Assembly (NCBI RefSeq): GCF_900005765.1
Contig: NC_041684.1
Span: forward strand, 714,889 to 778,888
Direction of reading: 5' to 3'
Length of the DNA: 64,000 nucleotides
DNA from: Plasmodium relictum
Taxonomy: Eukaryota; Apicomplexa; Aconoidasida; Haemosporida; Plasmodiidae
This document shows positions 24,662 to 38,000 of this stretch, in pieces. The notes beneath the pieces are model-generated. The model ran no database searches. It was not told the origin of the DNA and saw only the letters and a program-made list of their open reading frames with translations. A program made the position numbers and the translations under genes. Numbering within the stretch: the first letter of the stretch is position 1; the number at the start of each line of letters is the position of its first letter.

Positions 24662-25086
24662 ATGTAATTTTCTCTTAAAACAAAAATTTTAAAAGTATTC
24701 TTATATAAAAAAAAAAAAAAAAAAGTTTTAAGTTAATAATTAAAAAAAAAAATTATAAAAAAAAAAATAAGCATATAAATTAATGAATTTATAATTTAAG
24801 AATCTTTTTTAAAAATTTGTTTGCATTAAAGTTTTTTTTTTTTCTTTTTTTAGAGAAAAAAATTAAAATTTGATTTTTAATTAATTTTTAAGGGTATCAT
24901 AAACTTGAAAATTTTAACTTTTAAATAGCTATTTGTATATATTATATTTCAATTTATTTTTTAAGCGTGATATGTAATTGTATATTTTTATGTTTATAAT
25001 AATTATACAAATACATGTAATTATGTATCAATAAATATACAATTTCCTGAATTTCAGTGCCTCTTTTCTCCTTTGAAAGTATATTT
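24662..25086. other. Convergent 3' intergenic region
   Basis: About 425 bases between the ends of REV3 and the pyruvate kinase gene; poly(A)/poly(T) only, presumably both 3' UTRs. Confidence 0.7.
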
Positions 25087-27228
25087 TCATTTTAAGTTAG
25101 TTAAATATGGTTGACACAAATAGAGTAAATTAGCGGAGTTAATATTTTTTGTAAAAGTTACAAGTGAATAATCATCAGCGGAATTAATAAATCCTTCTTC
25201 TTTTGATACGTTACAACCGTAATTAATTAATGTAAATAAATCATTATTGAATAAATTTTTCTTTTTTGAAAGATAAGGATATATACCCCATGTTAATTGT
25301 AATTTTCTTGCTAAATAAACATTTTCTGTTATAACAATAATTGGTGCTTTAGTTCTTAAATTACTTAATTTTTGAATTTTTTTAAATTCATTGGAAAATA
25401 AAATGATAGATTTTAAATTGATATTATTACTTATATCTCTTATACTGTAAATTAATTTTTCAAAATAAGAATTATCATTATCTTTTTTTATTTTACTAAA
25501 AGTAGAATCATCGTGGAAAAGATTATTTCTCTGTTCTATATTCTTTACCTTATCATTTTTTTTTTGTGTATATTCATAATAATAGTAATCATTTTCTACA
25601 TCTTTAATTATACTATTTTGTGTAGAAGCAGTTAAAATTGGATAGTGACCAGTAGCGGTTTCAGCAGATAGCATAACGCAATCAGAACCATCATATAAAG
25701 CTGTAGCAACATCACTGATTTCTGCTCTTGTTGGAGATGGTAGAAACCTCATACTTTCTAGCATTTGTGTAGCAACAATAACCGGTTTATTATATTTTAT
25801 TCTACATAAATTTATAATTTTTTTTTGTAAAATTGGTAAATTTGATAAATTTGTTTCAATTCCTAAATCACCTCTTGCTATCATTATTCCATCTGATTGT
25901 TTTATAATATTTTCAATGTTTTTTACTGCAGATGGTTTTTCAATTTTAGAAATTATATAAATTCTATTTATATCATCCAATACTTCATTATTATTGGTAT
26001 CATTTATAGGATCATTTTTTATATTCATATTATTTTGATTATTATTAATAAATTGATTTTTATTTCGTATAGGATCATTATAAATATCAACATCTTCTTC
26101 ACTGTTTTTATTATCTTCTATATTCAAATTTTGGTTTTTATACACATCATATATTTTTTTATACTTATCGTAATTTTTTAAATAATAGTTATGATAATAA
26201 TCATTGACTTCTTTAATATAAAAATCGTTTTCATCATCAAAATCTGCTATTTTTAAACTTTCTATATTATAATTAATTCTATTTTTTTCTTTGTTTTTAT
26301 AAAAGTCACTTTTATAGTAATCGTTGATAATATTTTTTAAAAAAAGCAAATCATATTCAGTTTGTACAAAGGAATATCCTAAGAAATCTACTTCTTCATT
26401 TATACAAAATAAAATATCTTTTATATCTTTTTCATTTAATACTTCAATAGGCATAATCATATTAGGAATACTAAATCCTTTCTTACTATACAATTTCCCT
26501 CCTGTTATTACTTCTACCTTTATAGATATATTTTTATTATTTGGATCATGATTAGTTTTAATGACTTTCATTTTTAAATTTCCATCATCTAATAATATCA
26601 TTTGCCCAATTTTTATATTTTTTAATAATTCTGGGTAATTTAATTGTACTCTACTTTGATTTCCTGGTTCATCCAATAAATCAAAATGAAAAAAATCTCC
26701 TTCTTTTAATTCAACAAACGCATTTTTTTCTTTTTCATTATTTTCATTTTTTTCAAATTCCCCTATTCTAATTTTGGGTCCTTGTATATCTCCTAAAATT
26801 CCTATAGATGTGTCATATTTTTTTTCTAAAATTCTAATAGAATCAATTATGTACTTTTTAATGTTCTTTAAACCATGAGAAAAATTTAATCTAAATACAT
26901 CTATCCCACTTAAATAAAGTTTTTCTAACTCTTGGAAATTTTCTGATGCAGGCCCTATTGTAGCAATTTGTTTACTTTTTGTAAAAGATATTTTGTTTTT
27001 TTTACTTAATGTATTTATATCACTTTTATTTTTTAATATTTGTTTTTCATTATGAGCAAATATATTTTTTCTTTTTTCCAAATTTTTATTTATATTATTA
27101 TGATTAAGGAATAATAAACTTTCTGTTTTTTGTATATATAATTTATTATATATTTTTTTATTATTTTTTAATCCATTAACAAACAATTTTACTAATTCAA
27201 TAAAAAAACAAAAATATATTATATTCAT
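25087..27228 (-). CDS. PKII: Pyruvate kinase II, apicoplast type
   Basis: Converts phosphoenolpyruvate and ADP to pyruvate and ATP; in Plasmodium the second pyruvate kinase is apicoplast-resident. Single exon, 713 residues. Residues 1-19 form a signal peptide, followed by a Lys/Asn-rich stretch to about residue 80 without many acids, a bipartite plastid leader. The enzyme starts at ATIGPAS (residue 89). Then come RLNFSHG, GDIQGPKIRIG (146-156), SFVQTEYD, the catalytic-lysine strand ISKIEKPSAV (K428), the metal-binding MIARGDLG (449-456), VATQMLESM (485-493) and MLSAETATG. A poorly conserved insertion of about 115 residues (303-420) separates FVQ from KIE, in the barrel. The C-terminal domain is short and divergent. 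It is convergent with REV3. Confidence 0.95.
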   Translation of the reverse strand: MNIIYFCFFIELVKLFVNGLKNNKKIYNKLYIQKTESLLFLNHNNINKNLEKRKNIFAHNEKQILKNKSDINTLSKKNKISFTKSKQIATIGPASENFQELEKLYLSGIDVFRLNFSHGLKNIKKYIIDSIRILEKKYDTSIGILGDIQGPKIRIGEFEKNENNEKEKNAFVELKEGDFFHFDLLDEPGNQSRVQLNYPELLKNIKIGQMILLDDGNLKMKVIKTNHDPNNKNISIKVEVITGGKLYSKKGFSIPNMIMPIEVLNEKDIKDILFCINEEVDFLGYSFVQTEYDLLFLKNIINDYYKSDFYKNKEKNRINYNIESLKIADFDDENDFYIKEVNDYYHNYYLKNYDKYKKIYDVYKNQNLNIEDNKNSEEDVDIYNDPIRNKNQFINNNQNNMNIKNDPINDTNNNEVLDDINRIYIISKIEKPSAVKNIENIIKQSDGIMIARGDLGIETNLSNLPILQKKIINLCRIKYNKPVIVATQMLESMRFLPSPTRAEISDVATALYDGSDCVMLSAETATGHYPILTASTQNSIIKDVENDYYYYEYTQKKNDKVKNIEQRNNLFHDDSTFSKIKKDNDNSYFEKLIYSIRDISNNINLKSIILFSNEFKKIQKLSNLRTKAPIIVITENVYLARKLQLTWGIYPYLSKKKNLFNNDLFTLINYGCNVSKEEGFINSADDYSLVTFTKNINSANLLYLCQPYLTNLK

Positions 27229-28547
27229 TTTCTTTTTATTAATTATTTTTTAAACAATATATGTTTTTGTAGCATAGAAATATATAAGAGATATATTTTT
27301 TTTCCCTATTTTAAATCAAAATTTAGAGGATTATGTTACCTTTTTCTTTTTTTTTCTTTTTTTTTTTTTTTTTATTATTCTTTAATTTTAATTTATTTCT
27401 TTTCATTCATTTTTAATGAATACTATATATATCTCTTCTTCTCATTTTTTATTTTATTTTTTATTTATTTTTTTTTTTCTTATTGTTCCTACATTATATT
27501 TTTTTTTCCATATTATACGAAAATAAATGTTATTTTTTTTTACGACATATTTTTTTTTTTTTTCATTCAACATAATACTTGCATGATGATGTATCATTTT
27601 TCTTTCTTAAATTATTAAATCACAGATCATAGATTCTAATTTTTTATAAATTATTAAAAATTGAAATTCTACACTTTTTTTATATTTTTATTGTTCTTTT
27701 CTAATTTTGTATTTTCTCAATTAAAATATTTGGAAACTGAATTCATAAAGTATTACGTTATAGCATGATCATGAATGTTTTCCTCTATATTTTTAACATT
27801 TTATAAATATTTAAAGAAGATTTTTTCTTTTTCTTTACTTCTATATAAAAAAGATGAAAGGTGATTCAAGTATTTATATATATATATGTATACATATGCG
27901 TTATTTTTACTTAAGAACATGGAATTTTTTGTTTATTTTGAGAATTATATAAATTTAGATACCAAAAAAAAAGTAAAAATAAAAAAAAATAAAAAAATTT
28001 ATATATTATAAATTAAATGTAATAGCAATTTTTTTTTTTTTTTTATTTTTAAAAGACAGAACAAATGTCTATGAAATATAGAATCATTATTTATATTACT
28101 ATTTAAGAAATCCGTTACGTGATTTTTTTATTTTCGTTCATAGTATCTTATTCAATTCTTTTGAATCTCAATTATATTTTTGAATGGCAAAAAAAATAAA
28201 AAATTCATATATTTATATTTGTGTGTACTGTTTTTTTTTTTTTCTGTACTAATTTTTTTCTATTTAATGTATGAATAATCTTTATTGTTATTGAATTAAA
28301 CATAATACAATAAATAGTTAAAAAGCAAAAAGATAAAATTTGCATTTTTATTAATGAACATATATTTATTTCTAAAAGAAATAATTTTTTATATTATAAT
28401 AAATTTCCATAATTTTAATATTGAATAAAAAAAAAAATTAAAGCACTTTTTTATTTCTCATAAAGGTTGTGGAAATATATTCTAAATATCATATATTTTT
28501 TATAAAATAATTTTCCATTTTGTTTTCTCTCTTTTGATTTATTAAAT
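27229..28547. other. Divergent intergenic promoter region
   Basis: About 1.3 kb between pyruvate kinase II and the MCM-like gene, rich in poly(T) and poly(A); no gene seen. Confidence 0.7.
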
Positions 28548-30017
28548 ATGATTTACAATAAATATATTAAAAAATTTAAAAATACAAAAAGAAAATATTG
28601 TGATGTATTAGAAAATAATGAAAAAGAAATTAACAATCCATCAAATTCTTTTATGACTAGAGATTCATTAAGAAATCTTATTTTAAAATACTATTTTAAA
28701 ATAATTTTAGATAAAATCTACGAAAATTATAAAAAAAATAATTATTTTTTTGAAATATTTATATATATAGACATTATAAAATTGTAAATGTTTTTATAAA
28801 AAGAAGAAAAAGATATAAAATAATTTAATATACATAAATATAAATATATGTATATATTTTTTTTTTAATATAGAATTGATTCAAAAAATTCTATAGGTTA
28901 TTATATGACGAAAAACTTTGTTGAATTTGTAAATTATTTTAATGAAACTTCATATATTTTATTGTTTGAATTTTTAAAAAATTTTAAAGTAAGAATAAAT
29001 ATATATTTTTTATTTTTATTTAAATAATATATAAAAACTATGAATTATTAGGGGAACGAACCTTTGAGTGACAAGCTAACAGTATATCTGGATATTGTCA
29101 TAAAAAATAATTTTTTTACTATTTTTTTAATTCCAATTAATACTCCAATTAAAGTATGCTTAAAATTATAAAGAGTGAAGAATTAAAATTTAATTTATCA
29201 TAATTTTTATAATCTTAAACAGAGCAATGCATATATATATGTATTATAAAAAAATAATAAAAAATTATTTAGACAGATTGTATCTTAAATCTAGGAAAAT
29301 CAAATAAATTAGAAAGCAATTTTTATAACGTAATTGAACTAGTTAATGCAACATTAATATGTAAAGATAAAAAAAGTTATATATATAAATCTTTTTATAT
29401 GAGAATTTGCGAATGTGCAAATAAATATTTATCGCATCATAACGTTGTTGTGCAAACTAATAAACTAGGAGATTTATATGAGTAATTTATACATTCCAAA
29501 AAAAAAAAGAAAAAAATAGAATAAATCTAAATTTAATGATTTAAAAAAAGAAGATATATATATATATTTAAAAAAAAACATATAATATTAAAAACAGGCC
29601 TAATAGCAATTTAATATATGTGTATATATAAATGAGAATATTATATTTTTAGGAAAAAGGAAGATAAAGAAATATGTAAGTTATGCTATACAAAAGAATA
29701 TGAAGAAATAATTAGTAAAAGGAAGTTTAAAAACTTTTTCATTTTAAAGTTTTCTTTTTCTAAAACTATTGATGAATATAATAATAGAGGTTATATTATC
29801 ATATTTTTTATATAATATTATTACTTTGTATTTATCTCTACTCTTAATAATACATATACTTTTATTTTTATTTATACTTTTATTAAGATGAATATACAAC
29901 TTTTGAAGTGTTATTTCAAGATATAAATGAAAAAAATGAAAATTTTGAAATTGGTATGAAATACAATTTAATTATTGTGTCTATTCCTAATAAAGTATAT
30001 GAATGAATTAAAAAAAC

Positions 30018-30085
<68 letters not shown>

Positions 30086-30225
30086 TATATATGTGTTTTT
30101 TTTTTTTATAGTTAAATCAAAATAACATCAAGGGATTGCGTGCTGCTAGTCTTTGGTTATTGAATTATAGAAAAAATGTTATAATAATAAAAAAAAAAAA
30201 TTTTAACTAATTTATATATCTTATT

Positions 30226-30270
<45 letters not shown>

Positions 30271-31911
30271 TATTTTTTTTTTCTTTGTAATTTTTTAAGA
30301 AAATAAAAAAATTTGAAGATCATATGTTATCCTTATCAACAAATGTAAATACATTATTATCTACTGAGTGCTTTAATTATTTACTAAATTCTCAAAACTT
30401 ATATGGTAATTTATAATTTTTCTTAAAAATATATATAATTTGAAATTTTTTTAATTTTTATATGAGCATTTTTTTTAATTATTCTTTAGATATGAATAGT
30501 ATTATAATTGATATATTAAAACTTCCAAATGATAGTTCTTTTTTAAATAAGATTTGTAAAACAACAAAATTAACACTAATTTTAATTAGCATAAGTAATA
30601 GCTTTTTAAAATCTTTGAATTTTAATTCTTTTGCTTATGATATATATAATAAAGTAAATAAAAGGAAATGGCATATGTCTTCTATCAAAGAAAATATTTC
30701 AGCAAGTAATTAATGAAAATGAAATTATATTTAACGTTAGAAAATACAATATTATCAAATTATGAGAAAATATTTTAAATAACTACTTAATGAATTAAAT
30801 AAAATTCTATTTTATCTAAATATTTTTTTATATAGAAATGAGAGCTCCACATTGTTTTTTTATATGCTTAGACGAAATACTAATAATAGAAATGGTTAAG
30901 TTTTGCAATTATTTCTGTAATATTAAGCTTCTGGATATGAAAAAAGATTCTTTTAATATATTACTAACTCAGAAATATGATATACTAGTCATAAATATAA
31001 ATAATTTAAATAATTCTCAAATTAAATTATTAGTAGAAATCATGAAAAATGGAATATACAAGAATAAAAAATTTTTAATTCCAATAACAACTACATTTTG
31101 GGTTTATGCCATAAAGTCATTTATAAGAAGTGAACATGTATAAGAATTAAAAAAAAGATAAAACAAAAAATATATATATATATATTTTGTTTCATATAAA
31201 ATAATTATATACAAAAAATAAACATTTACAGGAGTTCAACTTGTATATCAGTGAAAATTTATTGGCTCGTTTTGATTTTTTGTTCGAACTTAGTTTTGAA
31301 AAAGAAGAAGATATAATTGATGAATTATTAAGAACAGCGGATGATACTAAAATAAAAAATTTCGATTATTATTTTGATTTAAATAACAAATATTCATATT
31401 TAAAAAAGAATAATTTATCTTATTTTGAATTTAATGAAATTAGTGATATATCTAAATCGATTATTCAGAAATATTTTAATATGGCTTCAGATTTGTCAAC
31501 TCTAACTATGTAAGTTCAAATATATACATATATTCAATAGGAACTTTATATATACATTGCTATTATTTTATTTTTTAATATACGTTTCATAAATATATTT
31601 TTTTAGTGAATAATAGGAGATTCACAAATTTATATTTTTTTTTTATTACGTATAGATATCATATAGGTATTTCTGAATTATTATGTATCAGTGTGTCTAT
31701 TTTATTAAAAAAAAAGGAATGCTTAATTGAGCATGTTGTTTTAGGCCTTTTTTTATATGATAAATTTGTTTCTTCTACCAAAAACAAATTAACGCAATTT
31801 GATAAGAATATTTTAAACAATATAATAAGCCCCAAACATAATCAAATTACTTCATTTAAGAAATTAATGAATTATTTTTCTTCATATTTAAATGCTACAA
31901 TGGATTTATAG
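28548..31911 (+). CDS. MCM-like protein lacking ATPase motifs (MCMDC2-like candidate)
   Basis: Twelve exons with consistent phases: 28548-28783, 28874-28988, 29052-29153, 29273-29481, 29653-29789, 29888-29994, 30112-30177, 30300-30405, 30490-30705, 30836-31137, 31232-31509, 31656-31911; 709 residues. The family is shown by the C-terminal half: ISENLLARFDFLFEL (the MCM arginine-finger motif, usually LLSRFDLLF), then STLTIYHIGISELLCISVSI, matching the TIRQLE-type MCM lid. Where MCM helicases have a Walker A P-loop there is ICLDEILIIEM, and where Walker B has CIDEFDKM there is DILVININNLNN, so ATP binding is unlikely. Human MCMDC2 (681 residues) also has degenerate ATPase motifs and acts in meiotic recombination. 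A CxxC (ICKLC, near 29686) may be a relic of the MCM zinc finger. Orthology is an inference. Confidence 0.8.
30020..30082. repeat. (TA)n microsatellite in an intron
   Basis: About 31 dinucleotide units inside the sixth intron of the MCM-like gene; a second TA tract near 30231-30266 lies in the next intron. Confidence 0.95.
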
Positions 31912-32663
31912 TTAATGAAAAAAAACATATACCTTTTTATATATTCATTAATAGTATAGTGGTATTATAATAATGAATCATTCTTGAAACAAAGAAATTA
32001 AGTTTCTGTATATTCAGCCGAAAATTTTCTAATTTTTTCAAATTTAAATTATATTTAATTTTTTTTTTTTATTCTTCTTAACAAAAATATCAATAATATA
32101 TATACATATATATATATTTTGTATAAAAAGAAAATAAATTGTATGTTTAATAGTAGGTTTAAATATTCCTTTAGTAAAGTATTTTGTAATTGGAACTATT
32201 TTCTCTTTTAAACTTCATAAATAAAATAAAAATAATATATAATAAATATTACTTTATTTGTTTATATTTATGTTCCTTTTTAGCAATATCTTTTATTATT
32301 TTTACTTAATTTTTTTTTTTTTTTATAATCTCATAAAAAAAAAGAGTATAAATAGAAGAAAAAAAAAAAAGAGAGAAGAAAATGCAAGAAGTATGAATGA
32401 TCAATTTGGTGTAAGCTAAGAAGATTCATATAATATCTATAAAAATAAATGAGTGAAACTTATAACAAAATATATATGAAAGTATATATACGAACTATAA
32501 GTAATAATAGAAAAAATTAAAAATAATGGTAAATATATATGTATGTGTGAAGAAAAAAAATATTACAATGCCATATGAATTATGAAATTATGTGAGTTCA
32601 AAATATTCCGTAGAATAAACTATTATATTTCATGTATAAATAATAAAATATAATTTTTTTTTA
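31912..32663. other. Convergent 3' intergenic region
   Basis: About 750 bases between the ends of the MCM-like gene and the ADP/ATP carrier gene; no coding frame or structured element seen. Confidence 0.7.
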
Positions 32664-33572
32664 TTAAATAAATTTTTGTAATTCATCATAAAATACAAGA
32701 ACTAAAGCTCCTCCTGCTCCTCTAATAACATTAGCCCAAGCTCCTTTAAAAAATCCTTTTATTCCTTCATTCCTTAATATTTTAAACCAGCAGTCAATAG
32801 TATTTTTATATTGAATTTCTTCTTTTGCTTTTCTACCTGACATCATCATCATTCTTCTTCTGACTGTATCAAATGGATAGGAAATTATTCCTGCTGAAAT
32901 AGTAACAGATTGTGCAACTGCCCACTTGAAAACAATATTAGTATTTTTTTCATTAGAAAATAAACGTGCTTTTGCACTATCGTATAAACCAAAATAAGAT
33001 CCTCTGTACATAATGATACCTGTTACAGATACACCAAATCCTCTATATAAGGATAGAACACCTGTTTGTTTATAAATTTTAGTTAAACAGTCAAATAATC
33101 CATTAAATTGTCTTTCTTTTCCCTTTCCAATATCTGATGCTAATCTAGTTCTAGCAAAATCAAGTGGATAAACAATCAATAAAGACATAGCACCTGCTGT
33201 ACCACCAGATAAAATGTTTGTTAAAAAGAATTTTCCAAATTCTTTATTTTGATCATATTTTGGAAATATTTTTTTAAAATAGTCTTTAAATGCAAAATTA
33301 AATGCTTGAGTAGGAAAATATCTAATTACATTTGCTAAGTTACCTCTCCATAATGATATAACACCTTGTTCTGTTGATACTCTTTTAAAACAGTTTATCA
33401 TACCTGAATATCTTTCTACTTGTCCCGATTTTATTTCAGGTATCGTATCTTGAGTTTGAATTAACATTTTTACTCTCTCAATTGGGGCAACCACTGTTTT
33501 AGATATAGCTGCTGATACACCTCCCATCAAGAAATCAGCAGCAAAATTTTTTTTTACTTCTTTAGTACTCAT
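32664..33572 (-). CDS. AAC: Mitochondrial ADP/ATP carrier
   Basis: Exchanges cytosolic ADP for matrix ATP across the inner mitochondrial membrane. Single exon, 302 residues, the normal family length. The three mitochondrial-carrier repeats are visible, with signature motifs PIERVK (P30), PLDFARTR (P136) and PFDTVRRR (P233). The ADP/ATP-carrier-specific hexapeptide RRRMMM is present at residues 238-243 (MMMM in all). It is much less A/T-biased in amino acid content and has no low-complexity insertion, unlike its neighbours, as expected for a strongly constrained carrier. Confidence 0.98.
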   Translation of the reverse strand: MSTKEVKKNFAADFLMGGVSAAISKTVVAPIERVKMLIQTQDTIPEIKSGQVERYSGMINCFKRVSTEQGVISLWRGNLANVIRYFPTQAFNFAFKDYFKKIFPKYDQNKEFGKFFLTNILSGGTAGAMSLLIVYPLDFARTRLASDIGKGKERQFNGLFDCLTKIYKQTGVLSLYRGFGVSVTGIIMYRGSYFGLYDSAKARLFSNEKNTNIVFKWAVAQSVTISAGIISYPFDTVRRRMMMMSGRKAKEEIQYKNTIDCWFKILRNEGIKGFFKGAWANVIRGAGGALVLVFYDELQKFI

Positions 33573-35034
33573 TTTGATAAAAAAATTGAAATATATCTGC
33601 TTATGTTATTTATATAAATATTTAAAAAAAAAAATTCAAAATTTTTTACATGAAATAAAAAAGTAATATTAAAAAATAAAAAAAAAATAAAATTAAAGTT
33701 TGTATATTTAAAAATTTTTTTTTTTTATTTTTATTTATTATCCTATATAAATATTAAATTTTAATTTAGGATATATATGTTTATATACAACTTAATGCAA
33801 AATTATTTAAAAAAGTATTAAAAATATCTATTAAAATATATATATATTTATATATATTTTATTTATTTATTTTTTTTTTCTATTTTTCTTGGTATTAATA
33901 TTTCATTAAACTTTTAGAAAAAAATTAAAATAAAATAATATACAAATAAAAAAAAAATATTATAACTGTATATTTTAAATGAAAATATTAATAAAGCATA
34001 TGAAACGTTCCTATAGTGTTAAACTTTTTGTTTATTTTTTTTTTATTATTTGCTAAGAATAAATATTTGCTTAAAATTTTATTTTTTTATTTATTATTAT
34101 TTCGTATTATTTTTTTAACCGTTCTTTGTTTTATTTTTTACTACCTGTTTTTTTCCTATTATTATATATTATTTTTATCTTTTATTTTAATTTTTTAATT
34201 TTTTATTTTTTTTAGTTTTAAATTTTTTATATATTTTCTACATTTTATCACTTTTTTTTTTTTTTTTTTATATATATATATATACAAAATTTATGTATAT
34301 ATATATATATTTTCTATACATCTTTAAACTTTTAAGTTATAGTATATACCAAATATGAATACATTTTTTTATTAACACCATGAAATAAGAAAAAAAAAAA
34401 AAAAAAAAATAGAATCATTTATTATGCTTTTGTATACGTATATATTTATTTATATTAACATATCTATTTATAAAATGCAGTATAAAATTTTTTTTTGTTA
34501 ATTTATTATAAGTATTTTAAAACAAATTATAGTGTACTAAATAAAAAATGATACAAATTTCTTTATGAATACATAATTATAATAATAAAAAAGTACTTAA
34601 TACTGTAATAGTCTACACATATTACTTAAATAGCTTTTATGTAAAATTTTTTTTTTTTAAAGCATTATTAATTTAAATACAAAAATATACTATTAATATT
34701 TTTTTTTTTTTTTTTTTTAAACAAGAAAAAGGCTGTAACAGAACTCTTAAAATATGTAAAAATTCTTATAAATTTTATTATGAAAGCAAAGCAAATATAT
34801 TTAAAATGAAGAAATTGAAAAGATTTAATATTATTAATTAAATATTAACAATAAATTTATATTAGAATACAAATAAATAATACATAATATTATAATGAAT
34901 TTATTAAGTATAAATTAAAATAAAATAAAAAAAATAATGTTAAATAAAGTAAATGAACATCATAATGATTAATCTTCAAACTAATATTTGGAGAAAAAAT
35001 AAAAAAAAATGTAAAATTAAAATTATATTTTTGG
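33573..35034. other. Intergenic spacer
   Basis: About 1.5 kb of poly(A)/poly(T) and short TA tracts between two minus-strand genes; contains the carrier's promoter and the upstream neighbour's 3' UTR. The open frame near 34016-34198 is a Phe/Leu/Ile homopolymer artefact. Confidence 0.7.
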
Positions 35035-38000
35035 TTACAAAAATGACTCTAATTCTTTAGGCAATTTAAATATATATGGAATGTGTAATGAATTAATAAA
35101 AAAATTCTTCTTTATTTTTATGCAAAGGTTTTCATTATTATAAAAAAAATAATCTGAATAGTTATGATATTTGCAATTTATATATTTTTGAAGTTCCTTT
35201 TCTTTTCTTAGAGAAAATGAAAAAATAAAAAATTCTTCATAATACATTTTTATTGCATTCATAAGTGTTTCTTCAAAATAAACAAAGCAAGTAAGCATTT
35301 CATTGCTATAAATTTCTAATGTAACATCTTTTTTTCTATTTGAATATCTATTTAATTTAGAATCATCACTGTCTTTTTTTTTTTCTTCCAAAAATCTTTT
35401 ACACTTTGGAATATGAAATAGTTTACTTGTTTTTAAAAAATAATTTAAGCAATCATTGCTTAATGATACAATCATAAAATCAAAATATACTTTAAATTTA
35501 TGTTTATATAATAAATTATAATAGTAATTTTTTATTTTATTCTCATTTTCTATCAACATATTTTTATTAAAAAAAGGTAATTTATTTTGATACAAGTTCA
35601 TTAAAAATAAAAAAGAAAAATACATTTTTAATTCCTCAATATTTAAATTATTAATAAAATATATATTATTTAATAAAAAATTATTGCAATCACCATTAAA
35701 AAATGTAGAGTAATAATTGTCCATATTATCAACAGCTCTTTTATGTAATAAAAAATTTACTTCTTTTTCTTTTTTCTTATTTATGTTTTCTTCTAATTTG
35801 CCATTATTTCTCTTTTTTTCAAAGTCTAATATGCTTTCAAAGGTTTTTTTACAAAATAGAAAAGACGATTCTTCTAATAATAACACAGGTGTTATAAGTA
35901 TATTTAAAGATATAATAATTTTCTCTTTTATACAAAAAAATGGAAAATTTTGATTCAATACTTCAATAAACTTCTTTAATATTTTTTCATTTTTTAATGT
36001 TTGAGTGGAGTCAATAGTAACAAGCTCAAAGAAGAAAAAGAAAGTTTTTGTATCTTTAATTTTTAAAAGAACTTTATATAAAATTGAATTAAAAAAAAAG
36101 AAATTTATCTGATAATTTTTACTTTTCAAAAAATATAAAAAAATTAGTAATAAATTTATATCAATACAATTAAAATTATTCAGTATATCTATACATAAAT
36201 CTTGTAATATACTATCATTAAAATTTATATTAAAATATGAAGAGCAGCAAAAAATGGAAATGATATTCATATAATTATATTTTTTTAATTTCATTTCTAT
36301 TTTTGAATATAACAATTTCAGGAATAAATTTATTGAATTATTATGTTTTGTATTTTTCTGTGTATATTTACAAAGTGATAAGAAAATATCAGTGACATCC
36401 TTTTCATTATAATGATTTTTATCAAATAGGATTTTTAAGCAAGAGAATAATTTTACAAATAATTTATCATTTAATAAATTTAAATTTATTAACGAATTTA
36501 ATAGGATGCAGCAATCATAGACAGTTAATAAATTTAATTGTTTTTCTACTTCGCATTTTATGTATTCATAAATACTATAATAATTTTTTATGTTTAACTT
36601 ATTTACATTATAAACAAAAAAACAAAAATCCTTTTTTTTTAATCTAATTATATTACAATCTCTTGATAAATATGTATTGTTATTTTTCAAAAAATATTCA
36701 ATAAGTTCTCCTTTTTCTATGGGACTATGATGACAATTTTTATCATCGCTCTTGTTCGCATTTCTATATAAATTATAACTATTATTATTAATAGAATCTC
36801 TATCAATAGAATATATATAATCATAAAAAGAAAAATTGTCATCGACCTTTATATTATCGCTATTTAATATATTACTTTTTATTTTAATTTTTTTTTTTTC
36901 TTTTAAATTTAAATTAATGATGAATGATAAAATAATTTCTTTGAAAAAATAATCATCTTTAAAATAGTTTTTTCGTAGTACATTCATTAACATATTTAGT
37001 GAGCAAATATTTAAATTATATATATTGTGATATAGTTGAAAATTTGTTTGTAATAATATATTTTTTATTTTAACTAAGATATAATTTTTGAGTTTTCCTT
37101 TCAACTTACTGTAACTGTAAATAAATAAACATAAATGGTTGTAATCTATTTTGTTAAAGAATAAGAAATAAAGAAAAAGTTTATAAACAATATTTTTTAA
37201 TTCTTCAATGTTTTCTAAATTTTCTACTTCTTTTAACTTATAATATGTGTTACATATTAATGTTAAATCAAGAAAATTCATATGATTTTTTATATTACTG
37301 AAAATTGACATAAAATTTTTATCATCTGTTTTATAAACTAGAGCATTTTTATTTTTACTAATTATCATATTCCAGTTTTTTTTATTATTTGCTTCATGAA
37401 TATTTATACTATTATTTAAGTTATCAATTTCATTACTTATACAACTTTTTTCACCCTCTAAATTATTGTGTAAGTAAAGATTAAGACTTTTTAATTTTTT
37501 TTCTTTTATCTTTTTTCTAACTAACAAAAAAAAATGTTTTTGACTGTTTAAAATTAAAATTAAATTATTCGTAAAAGCATTTAAAAAACTTATATTAATA
37601 TATTTATAAGAATTAACTATACTATAAAAAGATAAAATTATTTGTTTTAAGCTCATATTAAAAATAAAATCTATAGTATCAGTATTAACTATATTTTTCC
37701 AAAAGCTATTATCATAAAATTTTTTTTTACTTAATAAATGAATTATTATAGAAAAATCATTTTCTGTTAGTTTTTTTTTTTTTAGTAGATACAAAAATTC
37801 ATCACTAAATTTATATAAACTACATAAATCATCTTTTCTACAAAATTTTCTTATTTTTCTAACCAATTCAGATTGTTCATAACTTATGATATTTTCATCT
37901 TTTATGTTTTCGTTCTTTCTCTTTCCATTTTCTGTATGTCTATTTTTTTTATCTCTGTTTGATAATTCATTTATTCCATTTATTGAAGTATTTATTACTT

